Source: Bacteroidia bacterium
Lineage (GTDB): Bacteria; Bacteroidota; Bacteroidia; Chitinophagales; Chitinophagaceae
Length of the DNA: 64,000 nt
Reading direction: 5' to 3'
NCBI GenBank assembly: GCA_030426665.1
Contig: JAUHYD010000007.1
Span: forward strand, 179,823 to 243,822
Shown here: in pieces, positions 18,336 to 27,283 of the stretch
How the letters are laid out: every line of letters starts with the position of its first letter
How positions within the stretch are numbered: the first letter of the stretch is position 1
Translations under genes and position numbers: made by a program
Notes under the pieces: model-generated
Database searches by the model: none
What the model was told of the DNA's origin: nothing
What the model saw: the letters and a program-made list of their open reading frames with translations, nothing else

Positions 18336-19319
18336 ATGCGTACAATACAATTAAGGCAAGCACTCAGAGAGGCGATGGAAGAAGAAATGCGTCGGGACAA
18401 GAACGTATTTCTGATGGGAGAAGAAGTTGCCCAGTATAACGGTGCTTACAAAGTAAGTCAGGGCATGCTGGACGAGTTCGGGGCGAGGAGAGTAATAGAC
18501 ACGCCTATCACAGAACTTGGCTTTGCGGCAATCGGCGTTGGTGCGGCAATGAACGGCACACGCCCGATAATAGAATTCATGACATGGAACTTTGCTGAAC
18601 TTGCGATAGATCAGGTGGTAAACCATGCTGCAAAAACGCTTTCTATGAGTGGCGGACAGTTTACATGCCCTATCGTTTTCAGAGGGCCAAACGGGTCTGC
18701 AGGACAATTAGCTGCGCAGCACTCGCAGGCATTTGAAAATTGGTATGCAAATGTACCCGGGCTCAAGGTCATTTCAACAATTGACCCATACGATGCAAAA
18801 GGACTACTTAAGGCTGCAATAAGGGATGAAGACCCTGTAGTATTTATGGAAAGTGAAAGTGCCTACGGACATACGGGTGAAGTGCCGGAAGAAGAATATC
18901 TGATACCGATAGGAAAAGCCGCAGTAAAAAGAGAGGGAACCGACGTAACTATAGTTTCGTACAATAAGATGATGAACGTGGCTATGGGAGCCGCTGAGGA
19001 ACTGATGAAAGAAGGCATAAGTGCAGAAGTAATAGATTTACGTACAATACGTCCGTTGGACTGGCATACGATTGTCGAATCTGTTAAGAAAACGAATCGC
19101 CTTGTAATTGTAGAAGAACAATGGCCATTTGGTAGCATATCTTCTGAAATCACCTACCGTGTGCAAAAAGAAGCGTTTGACTATTTAGATGCGCCTATCA
19201 GACGTATCTGCTCGGCAGATGCCAATATGCACTATGCGCCAAACCTTGTAGCTGCATACTTACCTGATGTTCCAAAAACAGTGAACGCAATAAAAGAGGT
19301 GATGTATATCTCCAAGTAA
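18336..19319 (+). CDS. pdhB: Pyruvate dehydrogenase E1 component, beta subunit
   Basis: 327-residue beta subunit of the thiamine-diphosphate E1 enzyme, which decarboxylates pyruvate and acetylates the E2 lipoyl group. Motifs are [20 protein letters not shown], the [16 protein letters not shown] block with the catalytic glutamate, the [20 protein letters not shown] region, [17 protein letters not shown] and the C-terminal [13 protein letters not shown]. Sequence is closer to PdhB than to branched-chain BkdB by the whole-length pattern. The alpha subunit and E2 are not in the window. It is followed by a strong terminator. Confidence 0.95.
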   Translation: MRTIQLRQALREAMEEEMRRDKNVFLMGEEVAQYNGAYKVSQGMLDEFGARRVIDTPITELGFAAIGVGAAMNGTRPIIEFMTWNFAELAIDQVVNHAAKTLSMSGGQFTCPIVFRGPNGSAGQLAAQHSQAFENWYANVPGLKVISTIDPYDAKGLLKAAIRDEDPVVFMESESAYGHTGEVPEEEYLIPIGKAAVKREGTDVTIVSYNKMMNVAMGAAEELMKEGISAEVIDLRTIRPLDWHTIVESVKKTNRLVIVEEQWPFGSISSEITYRVQKEAFDYLDAPIRRICSADANMHYAPNLVAAYLPDVPKTVNAIKEVMYISK

Positions 19320-19341
19320 ATTAAAGAAACCATTTGCGGAA

Positions 19342-19372
19342 AAGCCTGTGGATAATAGCCACAGGCTTTTTT
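19342..19372 (+). terminator. Rho-independent terminator of pdhB
   Basis: Stem AAGCCTGTGG/CCACAGGCTT with a 7-base loop followed by a T-run, 23 bases after the pdhB stop. Confidence 0.9.
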
Positions 19373-19536
19373 GTGTTTATAAGAACATACGTGCGTTTTA
19401 TTTACAAGAGTTATACTAAACAATCCCTCCCTACTCGCCTGCACAGCTTAAAAAGATAAACAAACTGCATGTGAATTGCCGTTAAAAACGTAACATAGTC
19501 TTCTGCTATAAAGCAAATTCTCTTTATCTTAGCCCC

Positions 19537-21018
19537 ATGCAAAAAATACTTATCGCCAACCGTGGCGAGATAGCTATGCGCGTGATGCGTACAGCCAAGG
19601 AAATGGGCATAAAAACAATAGCCGTCTTCTCTGAAGCAGACAGGCAAATGCCTTTTGTACGCTATGCAGATGAAGCTGTTTGTATAGGACCAGCCTTATC
19701 TGCACAGTCTTATTTGCGAGGAGAAAAAATCATAGAGGTTGCCAAGCAATACGGAGCAGATGCCATACACCCCGGGTATGGCTTTTTGAGTGAGAATGCC
19801 GGTTTCTCAAAATCGGTTACTGATGCAGGATTGATATTTATTGGCCCTTCGGCACATTCTATTGAAATAATGGGCAGCAAAATAGGCGCAAAGCAAGCCG
19901 CCAAAAAGTTTGATGTCCCGATGGTACCCGGAACAGAAGAGCCGATTAAAGACTTAAAGGAAGCACGAAAAATAGCGCAAGGTATTGGCTACCCGATACT
20001 GGTAAAAGCTTCTGCCGGTGGTGGCGGTAAAGGAATGCGTGTCGTCAATAGCGATGAAGGATTTGAAGAGCAGGTAAGAGCTGCCAAAAGTGAAGCTTTA
20101 AATTCATTCAGCAACGACGATGTCTTTATTGAAAAATACGTGGGCTCCCCCAAGCATATTGAAATACAATTGATGGGCGACCAACACGGAAATTACGTCT
20201 ACTTGTTCGAAAGGGAATGTAGTATACAACGTCGGCACCAAAAGCTGATTGAGGAAGCTCCATCGAGCTGTCTGACCCCGGATATCCGTAAGGCAATGGG
20301 GGAATGTGCGATAGCCGCTGCGAGGTCTTGCAACTATTATGGTGCCGGTACCGTAGAGTTTTTGGTGGATGAACAACTGAATTTCTACTTCCTTGAAATG
20401 AATACCCGACTACAGGTGGAACATTGCGTGACAGAAATGATAACCGGAATAGATCTTGTAAGGGAACAAATAAATGTTGCAAGAGGTAACAAACTTTCGT
20501 TTTCACAGGAAGATCTGAGGATAAACGGCCATGCTATTGAACTAAGAATATGTACAGAAGACCCGCTCAATAACTTTCTACCGGACACAGGTAAGTTGGA
20601 AATATACCAACCACCGAAGGGGCCGGGCGTGCGCGTGGACGATGGGTATGAAGAGGGCATGGATATTCCCATCTTTTATGACCCAATGATTGGGAAACTT
20701 ATTGCACATGCTCCGGACCGCAATCAGGCAATCGACAAACTATGTGTCGCCATCGATGAGTTTCAGATAAAAGGCATTAAGACAACTTTGCCATTTGGTA
20801 AATGGGCCGTAAATGTTGAGGCATTTCGTAGCGGAAACTTTGATACAAACTTTATTTCCAAATACTATAAGCCGGAGTTCTTATCTGAAGACGACCCGGA
20901 AGCTGAAAAAGTTGCTGCGCTACTGTCGTCCTACATCTGGCAAAAAAACAACAAAAAATCAACGACTGTATCCGGAAGTGACCAACGTGTGAGTAAATGG
21001 AAGATAAACAGAAGATAA
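19537..21018 (+). CDS. accC: Biotin carboxylase subunit of an acyl-CoA carboxylase
   Basis: 493 residues; ATP-dependent carboxylation of biotin on the carrier protein. Motifs are the N-terminal ILIANRGEIAMRVMRTAKEM, IHPGYGFLSENAGF, the ATP-grasp glycine loop KASAGGGGKGMRVV, the EKYVGSPKHIEIQ strand, RECSIQRRHQK and FLEMNTRLQVEH. At 493 residues it is slightly longer than E. coli AccC (about 450), as in carboxylases for acetyl/propionyl-CoA of Bacteroidota. The carrier subunit is at 17127. The gene symbol is by family; the acyl-CoA substrate is set by a carboxyltransferase elsewhere. Confidence 0.94.
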   Translation: MQKILIANRGEIAMRVMRTAKEMGIKTIAVFSEADRQMPFVRYADEAVCIGPALSAQSYLRGEKIIEVAKQYGADAIHPGYGFLSENAGFSKSVTDAGLIFIGPSAHSIEIMGSKIGAKQAAKKFDVPMVPGTEEPIKDLKEARKIAQGIGYPILVKASAGGGGKGMRVVNSDEGFEEQVRAAKSEALNSFSNDDVFIEKYVGSPKHIEIQLMGDQHGNYVYLFERECSIQRRHQKLIEEAPSSCLTPDIRKAMGECAIAAARSCNYYGAGTVEFLVDEQLNFYFLEMNTRLQVEHCVTEMITGIDLVREQINVARGNKLSFSQEDLRINGHAIELRICTEDPLNNFLPDTGKLEIYQPPKGPGVRVDDGYEEGMDIPIFYDPMIGKLIAHAPDRNQAIDKLCVAIDEFQIKGIKTTLPFGKWAVNVEAFRSGNFDTNFISKYYKPEFLSEDDPEAEKVAALLSSYIWQKNNKKSTTVSGSDQRVSKWKINRR

Positions 21019-21113
21019 AAATTAACTGCCAGTTACATTAAAAAAATTTAAGACAAAATATCAAAAGTTATCGTTGAAAATTGATAACTTGCAATAGAAT
21101 AAAACTAAATACA

Positions 21114-21530
21114 ATGAAATATATACTAGTTTTTATGGGGTTGGTGACGCTTTCGTTGAATGCTGATGCACAGCGCATCGAAGATGCATCTCATAATCTG
21201 ATTGCATCTGTTGATTACGCTACCCAATCATTCCTAAATACGAGTGATGCCACAATATGTAAGTTTATGCAGGATGGCAGAATTATTGATGGTCACTCCA
21301 ACACTATTGGCTATATTATTGACGATCATGAGTTGCAGGATGGCGACCGAAATACCGTGGGGTATTTCAATCATGACGGGACAATAGAAGATGCACACCA
21401 CGCGCCGCTTGGCAGCATCGTATACGGCACAACAGCTACCGTAAAGAATAGTGCAGGTACTGTCATAGGATATGCAAAAAAGGCAGAACCCACATGGGCT
21501 GCGGCATACTTCTTCGTATTAGCAAGGTAA
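21114..21530 (+). CDS. Secreted 5-fold beta-flower-like repeat protein
   Basis: 138 residues from ATG 21114, with a signal peptide (MKYILVFMGLVTLSLNADAQ). The mature part consists of about five repeats of a 20-22 residue motif of the kind DGRIIDGHSNTIGYI, DHELQDGDRNTVGYF, DGTIEDAHHAPLGSI and TATVKNSAGTVIGYA. This matches the pattern of Bacteroidota 5-fold beta-flower proteins, known as structures without a clear function. Cell-envelope or secreted location is inferred from the signal. A strong terminator follows. Confidence 0.7.
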   Translation: MKYILVFMGLVTLSLNADAQRIEDASHNLIASVDYATQSFLNTSDATICKFMQDGRIIDGHSNTIGYIIDDHELQDGDRNTVGYFNHDGTIEDAHHAPLGSIVYGTTATVKNSAGTVIGYAKKAEPTWAAAYFFVLAR

Positions 21531-21570
21531 TTATTTCGTCGCGACTACATTGGGAGCACGATATCAGATT

Positions 21571-21604
21571 GGGTAATAACTAACTTAGTTGTTACCCTTT
21601 TTTA
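21571..21604 (+). terminator. Rho-independent terminator after the beta-flower gene
   Basis: Stem GGGTAATAACT/AGTTGTTACCC (one G-T pair) with a 5-base loop and a run of seven T. It also lies just past the end of the convergent radical SAM gene. Confidence 0.85.
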
Positions 21605-21615
21605 TTGGCGAAACC

Positions 21616-22908
21616 TTAATGAGCGAAGTCGACATCAAAGTTTTTCATCCGCTCAATAGGTGGATTGAAATAGCCGAACTTAAGGTCAGGAAACTCTTCC
21701 CTAATCAGTTCCATCATTTGCCCGATGCCCAAACACTCTCCGGGCTCTGTAACACCCATTCTTCCAAGATACCAGTCAGGGTCAATATTGAAGTTGCGCC
21801 ATTGTATCATGTTGAGTCCTGTAGTTCTGATTACTTCACGCAAAGCTTCATACTCGACCACCCTGTCTGTCATTCCGGGAAAGACAAAGTAGTTAATTGA
21901 CGACCAGCCATTGTATTTTCTTACAACTCTGAGGCTTTCAATGATATCGTCAAAATGATAGTTGTTTGGCAAATAGTATTTCATGTAAATATCAGGCAGC
22001 ACTGAATTTAGACTGACGCGTATGCTGTTAAGTCCTGCTTTCATCAACACTTCAACAGCATCCGGCTTGCTACCGTTGGTATTGATATTGATGCTGCCTT
22101 TATCCGTGTGTTTTCGTATTTCTATTATGGCATCTTTGATAGTTTCCCACATCAGCAAAGGCTCTCCCTCGCACCCCTGCCCGAAACTAATAAGCGGATA
22201 AGGTGCCGTCTCCAGATGCGGAACAGTAAACTCAACTATTTCTTCTGCTGTGGGTTTGAAGGTCAACCTGTCCTGAGTAGAGATAATTGTTTCTTCCACG
22301 GGCTGAAATGATATACAACCAACACAATTTGCATTACATGCCGGCGATGCCGGTACGGGACACTCCCATCGTCCCATAAAGTAATTGCGCGCGGCAGGGC
22401 ATTCGTATGTAAGTGCACAGTTCTCTGCCAAGTGCTTAACCAACCTATTATGCGGATACGCAGCCAGTAATCGTTCTACCCCTTCGTCAACCTTCCCTTT
22501 ATCAAATCCACGACATTCCTGACGTATATCCTGTTCTATACGTACTGCCGGCACATAAAACTTATCGTCTAGCCATCCGGCGGCAGTATAACAAAATAAC
22601 GGGAGCGTAGGGGCGTCGTCCAGCGCTTCGTAGGCTGCAAGATACAAACCAGTGTGAGCCGGAGGTATAAAAGCTGCTACAGCCCAACCTTTCAGACACA
22701 AGCGCATTTCTCCGGTCTTGACATCAATGCCTATACCCCTCCGTCCGGGAAGTTCGTATAAATTACCTCCATCAGGCAATTCAATCCAATCCTCATCATC
22801 GATAGGCATAGCATCCCAGCCGCTTCTACCGACAGTAAAAAGAGAGGTATCTTCGAAAATATTACCCGAACCATCGGAGTAAAGGATATATGGACTTTGT
22901 CTGAGCAT
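21616..22908 (-). CDS. Radical SAM protein
   Basis: 430 residues. The [4Fe-4S] motif is ACNANCVGCISF (Cys191, Cys195, Cys198; CX3CX2C), unusually far from the N-terminus because about 180 residues precede the radical SAM domain. Downstream are GQGCEGEPLL (GEP-like), ININTNGSKPD and LNSIRVSLNSVLPDIY, typical of the MoaA/PqqE-like TIM barrel. The N-terminal 180 residues contain further cysteines (CALTYECPAARNYF) and no recognised domain. The substrate is unknown. It starts 33 bases after the GH3 gene and is probably co-transcribed with it. Confidence 0.88.
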   Translation of the reverse strand: MLRQSPYILYSDGSGNIFEDTSLFTVGRSGWDAMPIDDEDWIELPDGGNLYELPGRRGIGIDVKTGEMRLCLKGWAVAAFIPPAHTGLYLAAYEALDDAPTLPLFCYTAAGWLDDKFYVPAVRIEQDIRQECRGFDKGKVDEGVERLLAAYPHNRLVKHLAENCALTYECPAARNYFMGRWECPVPASPACNANCVGCISFQPVEETIISTQDRLTFKPTAEEIVEFTVPHLETAPYPLISFGQGCEGEPLLMWETIKDAIIEIRKHTDKGSININTNGSKPDAVEVLMKAGLNSIRVSLNSVLPDIYMKYYLPNNYHFDDIIESLRVVRKYNGWSSINYFVFPGMTDRVVEYEALREVIRTTGLNMIQWRNFNIDPDWYLGRMGVTEPGECLGIGQMMELIREEFPDLKFGYFNPPIERMKNFDVDFAH

Positions 22909-22941
22909 AATCAGATTAAGTGGGAGACGATATGAAAAAAT

Positions 22942-24507
22942 CTAAAATACAGTTCTTACTTCCTCAATGGGTTCAATGACATTATTTTCGCTAAGGTACT
23001 TTTCCCAATCTTTGAGCTGATTACCCTTCAATACTCTTGGAAATTTGCTCATGGCGCCTTCCTTTCCTTTCGAACGCAAATAACCTATAAACGTATCACA
23101 TGGCAGAACATTCACAAAGATTTCCTTGAGTGCTGACGTTCGCTCCACAAGGTAATCATCGTTAAGAGTGGACAGCGTTTCATCGATTGCCCGCTTCAGC
23201 TCTTCCTGATCCACGTCGTCATCACATCCTATATACCATTGATGAGCAAAAAGCGTATCATATTTCATTCCCGATACGGCAAACTCCCGAATTGTGATAT
23301 TCATTTTCTTTGAGACTGTTTCCACTGCCTTATTCATATTGTCAACAGACAAATGCTCGCCACACAAACTAAGAAACTGCTTGGTTCGGCCGACAATAAC
23401 TATTTCATATTCCTTAGCATTGGTAAAACGCACTACATCACCTATAAGGTATCGCCATGCTCCGGAGCAAGTACTCATAATAACGGCATAATCAACGCCC
23501 TCTTTCACCTCGCTTACATTGTGTGTCTTAGGGTTGTTTATAAGGTTCCCTTCATCATCAAAATTCTTGCTATTGAATGGCAGAAACTCATAAAATATAC
23601 CTGCATTCAACACCAACTTAATACCTGCCTCCGGTCTTGCCTGAAATCCAAAAGACCCTTCCGAAGCCATATATGTCTCGATGTAGGTAACCGGCTTTCC
23701 CCAGATTTTTTTCAGACTCTCTCTGTACGGCTCTATAGAAACACCTCCATGAATGTATACGCTTAGGTTGGGCCATACGTCATGAATGGTCTTAACACCA
23801 TAGTGCTTTATGACGCGCTCCATAACAATCTGCACCCATGCCGGAACACCACATATAATGCCAACGTCCCATTGAGATGCTTTCTCGACAATCAACTTTA
23901 TTCTGTCTTCCCAATTTGGTCTACGGGAAATACGCTGGCCCGGTTTATATAATAATGAAGACATCCACCTGGGCATATTCTTTGCACTTATGCCACTCAT
24001 GTCGCCTTCGTAATACTCCCCTTTCTCGAACAGTGAAGTTGTACCACCGAGCATAAGAATTCCTTTTTCAAACGCAACCGGCCTGATCTTAAAGTTAGCC
24101 ATGCTATACAACTGCTTGAATCCAACTTTTTTAATTGACCTGATCATGTCCTGAGTCACAGGAATGTGTTTACTGGCAGATTCAGAAGTCCCGGAGCTGA
24201 GCGCAAAGTATTTGACTTTGCCGGGCCATGTCACATTTTCTTCGCCTTGTTGACAGCGATGCCACCATTGCGAATACATATCAGAATATGCGTGTACCGG
24301 CACCCTTTCCCGGAATACTTTCTCGAGGTCTAATTCCCGAGACAATATATCCTCAAATCCATAATGTTTCCCGAAAGCCGTATACTGTCCACGCTCTAAT
24401 AGTTGTCGAAGAGTGTGGCGCTGATAAGTTTGCGGGGGAGCAACCGGTAGATTGAATTTTTTACGTAGTTGTAATGACCGGGCTATCAGATTACCTAATA
24501 TTGCCAT
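22942..24507 (-). CDS. GH3 family acyl-adenylate protein
   Basis: 521-residue member of the GH3 family, named after plant auxin-responsive enzymes that adenylate carboxylic acids and join them to amino acids. Matches are the N-terminal QYTAFGKHYGFEDIL, the P-loop-like YFALSSGTSESASKHIPVT, the YMASEGSFGFQ block and LSLCGEHLSVDNMNKAVE with the hinge. Bacterial GH3 proteins are widespread in Bacteroidota but poorly characterised. It lies upstream of a radical SAM gene on the same strand. Confidence 0.9.
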   Translation of the reverse strand: MAILGNLIARSLQLRKKFNLPVAPPQTYQRHTLRQLLERGQYTAFGKHYGFEDILSRELDLEKVFRERVPVHAYSDMYSQWWHRCQQGEENVTWPGKVKYFALSSGTSESASKHIPVTQDMIRSIKKVGFKQLYSMANFKIRPVAFEKGILMLGGTTSLFEKGEYYEGDMSGISAKNMPRWMSSLLYKPGQRISRRPNWEDRIKLIVEKASQWDVGIICGVPAWVQIVMERVIKHYGVKTIHDVWPNLSVYIHGGVSIEPYRESLKKIWGKPVTYIETYMASEGSFGFQARPEAGIKLVLNAGIFYEFLPFNSKNFDDEGNLINNPKTHNVSEVKEGVDYAVIMSTCSGAWRYLIGDVVRFTNAKEYEIVIVGRTKQFLSLCGEHLSVDNMNKAVETVSKKMNITIREFAVSGMKYDTLFAHQWYIGCDDDVDQEELKRAIDETLSTLNDDYLVERTSALKEIFVNVLPCDTFIGYLRSKGKEGAMSKFPRVLKGNQLKDWEKYLSENNVIEPIEEVRTVF

Positions 24508-24539
24508 TCGCGCTTGATGCTGGTTTGATTATTTAACTA

Positions 24540-24547
24540 CAAATGTA
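24540..24547 (-). promoter_or_regulatory. Putative -7 element for the GH3/radical SAM operon
   Basis: Minus-strand TACATTTG fits TAnnTTTG, 33 bases before the GH3 ATG. No convincing -33 element is seen. Confidence 0.4.
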
Positions 24548-24670
24548 CGCCTTACTTTGTTAACATGGTTGAAATTGCTTTACAAATGCAAAGTGAAAGG
24601 ACAGCATCTACATCAAAAAAACTCCGCTACATGAGCATTAATCGCCAAAATTCGTTTCTTTGCACCTGAT

Positions 24671-24841
24671 ATGAAATGGAGAATAATAGTGGGTCTGATA
24701 TTGCTGATTTTAGGTATCAGAGTGTTTTTTATTGCCGTTAACAGTACTGAGACCGGTGCCTATACCACCGCAAGTAGTGTGATTTGGGTCGCAATTGGCA
24801 TATTCTTCATAATACGCGGCTTCTCGATGAAGGACAAATAG
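24671..24841 (+). CDS. Small two-helix membrane protein (56 residues)
   Basis: Complete small reading frame, ATG 24671 to TAG. It starts MKWRIIVGLILLILGIRVFF and has a second hydrophobic segment, VIWVAIGIFFIIRGF, ending in MKDK. Two membrane helices separated by a polar TETGAYTTAS loop are clear. The composition (charged ends, strong helices) favours a real gene. It is divergent from GH3 and convergent with the MauE-thioredoxin gene. No family recognised. Confidence 0.6.
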   Translation: MKWRIIVGLILLILGIRVFFIAVNSTETGAYTTASSVIWVAIGIFFIIRGFSMKDK

Positions 24842-24878
24842 CTTATCGAGACAGACATTTGCACGCATGTCCTGACAA

Positions 24879-25847
24879 CTATTTACCACCGGCCTCGGCC
24901 CAACGACTCATGTATGCCGGATCTAACTGATAGTATGCATACTTGCTTTTGTACTCAGCCACACCATTGTTGACCCATAAAATTGCCGGAACCGACGGAC
25001 CTGCCATCTTCGCAAAGTCGTCTGAATGGGGGAAAAAGAAATGAGGAACGTCTTTTGCATGTGTGTCATCAAAAAAGCTTTTCCTGTGTTCTTCAGCACC
25101 ATCGAGAACCATAATAACCGGTATCTCCGGGTGTTCTCTATGAATAACATGCAAAAGGTAGGCTGCCTTTTTACAATGCGGGCAGGTAAGGCTCATAAAG
25201 GCAATAATATGCTTCCCTTTACGGAGATCAATCGACGGTCTGGATTCATACTTATACAACAAATCCAAATTGAGGGATTCTGAATACTTAACCGGATGCG
25301 TTCCTATATATAGATTTCGGACCACAAAAGGTGCTGAAAATGCAACCAGACATAACAGCATGATAGCATACTCCTGGAACTTGTAAGGCTTTATCGGATA
25401 TATATACATAAGTATAATAGCCACCAATATCATTACAATATTCTTTACTATTGCCTCTAACGGTGTCATCGCAAGTTTATCGCCAAAACACCCACAATTA
25501 CCGGCATTACCCTGTTTAACGATTACAATAATCAGATAAGCGATAAACACCAGCAAAACACCTATCACTGCCCTGTATGTAAACTTGCGCAGATGTATAT
25601 GGGCTAACAAAAACAAACCCAACATCACCTCAAAGCCAATCATCGCTCTGGCGATAACGCCTGCGACAACTACATTGCTAACGCCTAAATCAAGGAAGGT
25701 CCACTGAAAGTTGTCAAAGGCGTTTTCACTGTAAATTTTACTGTAGGCAGAAAAGAAAAATGTAGCAGATAGTGCCACCAAAAGAATAATACCGATAATC
25801 CTCTTAACATAAAATGCCTTAGAGGGCACCTCTCTTTCAAATTCCAT
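24879..25847 (-). CDS. MauE/DoxX-type membrane protein fused to a thioredoxin-like domain
   Basis: 322 residues. The first 175 are a four- to five-span membrane domain of the DoxX/MauE type with the hallmark GNCGCFGDKL (Cys118, Cys120). The last 110 residues form a thioredoxin-fold domain with active site TCPHC (Cys222, Cys225) and a VPAILW cis-proline loop. The fusion suggests transfer of reducing power through the membrane cysteine pair to a periplasmic thioredoxin domain, as proposed for MauE and DsbD-like systems; this is inference. It is monocistronic or grouped with the HMG-CoA lyase gene upstream. Confidence 0.85.
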   Translation of the reverse strand: MEFEREVPSKAFYVKRIIGIILLVALSATFFFSAYSKIYSENAFDNFQWTFLDLGVSNVVVAGVIARAMIGFEVMLGLFLLAHIHLRKFTYRAVIGVLLVFIAYLIIVIVKQGNAGNCGCFGDKLAMTPLEAIVKNIVMILVAIILMYIYPIKPYKFQEYAIMLLCLVAFSAPFVVRNLYIGTHPVKYSESLNLDLLYKYESRPSIDLRKGKHIIAFMSLTCPHCKKAAYLLHVIHREHPEIPVIMVLDGAEEHRKSFFDDTHAKDVPHFFFPHSDDFAKMAGPSVPAILWVNNGVAEYKSKYAYYQLDPAYMSRWAEAGGK

Positions 25848-25916
25848 AACTAACGCAAAATAGAAAACAATAGTAGTCGATTAAATGCTAAACTCAGCCT
25901 AAAATTGACAACAAGC

Positions 25917-26783
25917 TTATTTGACGAAAACCTGCGCTGCCATTTCCCAGGCAACGTTAAATGCATCATTATCCAACCCGATAGGAATATCTCTTTGCTT
26001 ACACCACCCTACTAAGTTTTCGGTAGCAAGATTTCCCACCAGCTCATCTTCTGCCATCGGGCAACCGCCGACACCCCTGAGCGCACTGTCGAACCTAAGA
26101 CAACCGGCCTCGTATGCCGATTGTACTTTCTCCTCCCATGTTGTAGCGGATGAGTGAAAATGGGCACCAAATTTCACATTTGCGAAAGCAGGAATAAGCT
26201 CGCTAAACATTTTTGTAATGACATCAGGTTGCGCAACGCCAACAGTGTCTGACATCGCTATGTTCTCTATTCCTAACCTTACCAATTGCTCAACGTAAGT
26301 CATTGCAATTTCGGGGTTATATGGATCTCCATATGGATTGCCAAAACCCATAGAGATGTATATCATCATTTTTTTACCGTGCTTGGCGCACAAATTCTGA
26401 ATTTCGGAAACCTGAACCAGCGACTCCTCAATTGTCTTATTTGTGTTCCGAAGTTGAAATGTTTCAGAGATTGAAAAAGGGAAACCTAAATATGATATTT
26501 CATCAAACGCGACTGCATCGTTGGCCCCTCTTGTATTTGCGATAATTGCCAACAGCTCGGTGTTCGTATCAGACAGGTTCAACATCGGTAAAACCTCTTT
26601 TGTGTCTGCCAGCTGGGGAATGGCCTTAGGTGATACAAACGAACCAAAGTCCAACACATTGAAACCTACTTTCAACAGTTGATTAAGGTATGCTGCTTTT
26701 TGCTGAGTGGGTATAAATCTAGTCCAACCCTGCATTGCATCTCTGGGGCACTCTGTCAGTAATATTTTGTCCATTACATTCAT
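25917..26783 (-). CDS. Hydroxymethylglutaryl-CoA lyase
   Basis: 288-residue TIM-barrel lyase of the HMGL/DRE family. It cleaves HMG-CoA to acetoacetate and acetyl-CoA in leucine breakdown. Features are the N-terminal ECPRDAMQGW (the DRE-like metal-binding region, usually GPRDGLQ), the YISMGFGNPYGDPYNPE block, MSDTVGVAQPD, GAHFHSSATTWEEK with metal-binding histidines, and the signature DSALRGVGGCPMAEDE holding the catalytic cysteine. The start could be MNVMDK or, three codons in, MDKILL. Leucine dehydrogenase at 45792 is a plausible pathway partner elsewhere in the window. Confidence 0.88.
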   Translation of the reverse strand: MNVMDKILLTECPRDAMQGWTRFIPTQQKAAYLNQLLKVGFNVLDFGSFVSPKAIPQLADTKEVLPMLNLSDTNTELLAIIANTRGANDAVAFDEISYLGFPFSISETFQLRNTNKTIEESLVQVSEIQNLCAKHGKKMMIYISMGFGNPYGDPYNPEIAMTYVEQLVRLGIENIAMSDTVGVAQPDVITKMFSELIPAFANVKFGAHFHSSATTWEEKVQSAYEAGCLRFDSALRGVGGCPMAEDELVGNLATENLVGWCKQRDIPIGLDNDAFNVAWEMAAQVFVK

Positions 26784-26887
26784 TTTGGAACAATAAAATT
26801 ATGGATTTCCGTTACAAACGGATATATGCATCTATTTAAATAAACTATTGGAGGTGTTATCGTCTTTTCCCGTTGAGAAAAACCGTT

Positions 26888-27283
26888 TTACTTCAGTAAA
26901 ACTGAAAGATTGTTGCTGGTAATCGGTTTATTGAGGAATTGTTTAATAGACTTGTAATTATGCACTTTAGCCAAATCATTTTCGTTTATAGACGAAGAGA
27001 TAATGTAAACAGAATAATTATTCACAACATTGCCAGGTAGATTTTCGAATGCCTCAACAAACTCAAATCCATTCATTATCGGCATTTGGATATCGACGAG
27101 GATAATTGTGTGTGCATTTTCATCAGGCTTTGTTTCCCGAATGTATTCCAAAGCATCTGATGCTCGAAGAAAAGAGCGAATCACATCGCACTTGCCCGTA
27201 TTTCTAATAATCTTTTCAGCAATGAAGCAATCCAGTTTGCTATCATCAATCACAATAAAATTGAGTTTCTTATTTTGTACCAT
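26888..27283 (-). CDS. Single-domain response regulator (CheY-like)
   Basis: 131-residue receiver domain. Acidic pocket in VIDDSKLD, phospho-acceptor Asp in LVDIQMPIMNGF, conserved Ser/Thr region ISSS, and the Lys in NKPIT. No output domain. It overlaps the end of the receiver-kinase gene by 14 bases, so the two are translationally linked. It is the last gene of a five-gene operon and may shuttle phosphate from one of the two kinases. Confidence 0.92.
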   Translation of the reverse strand: MVQNKKLNFIVIDDSKLDCFIAEKIIRNTGKCDVIRSFLRASDALEYIRETKPDENAHTIILVDIQMPIMNGFEFVEAFENLPGNVVNNYSVYIISSSINENDLAKVHNYKSIKQFLNKPITSNNLSVLLK

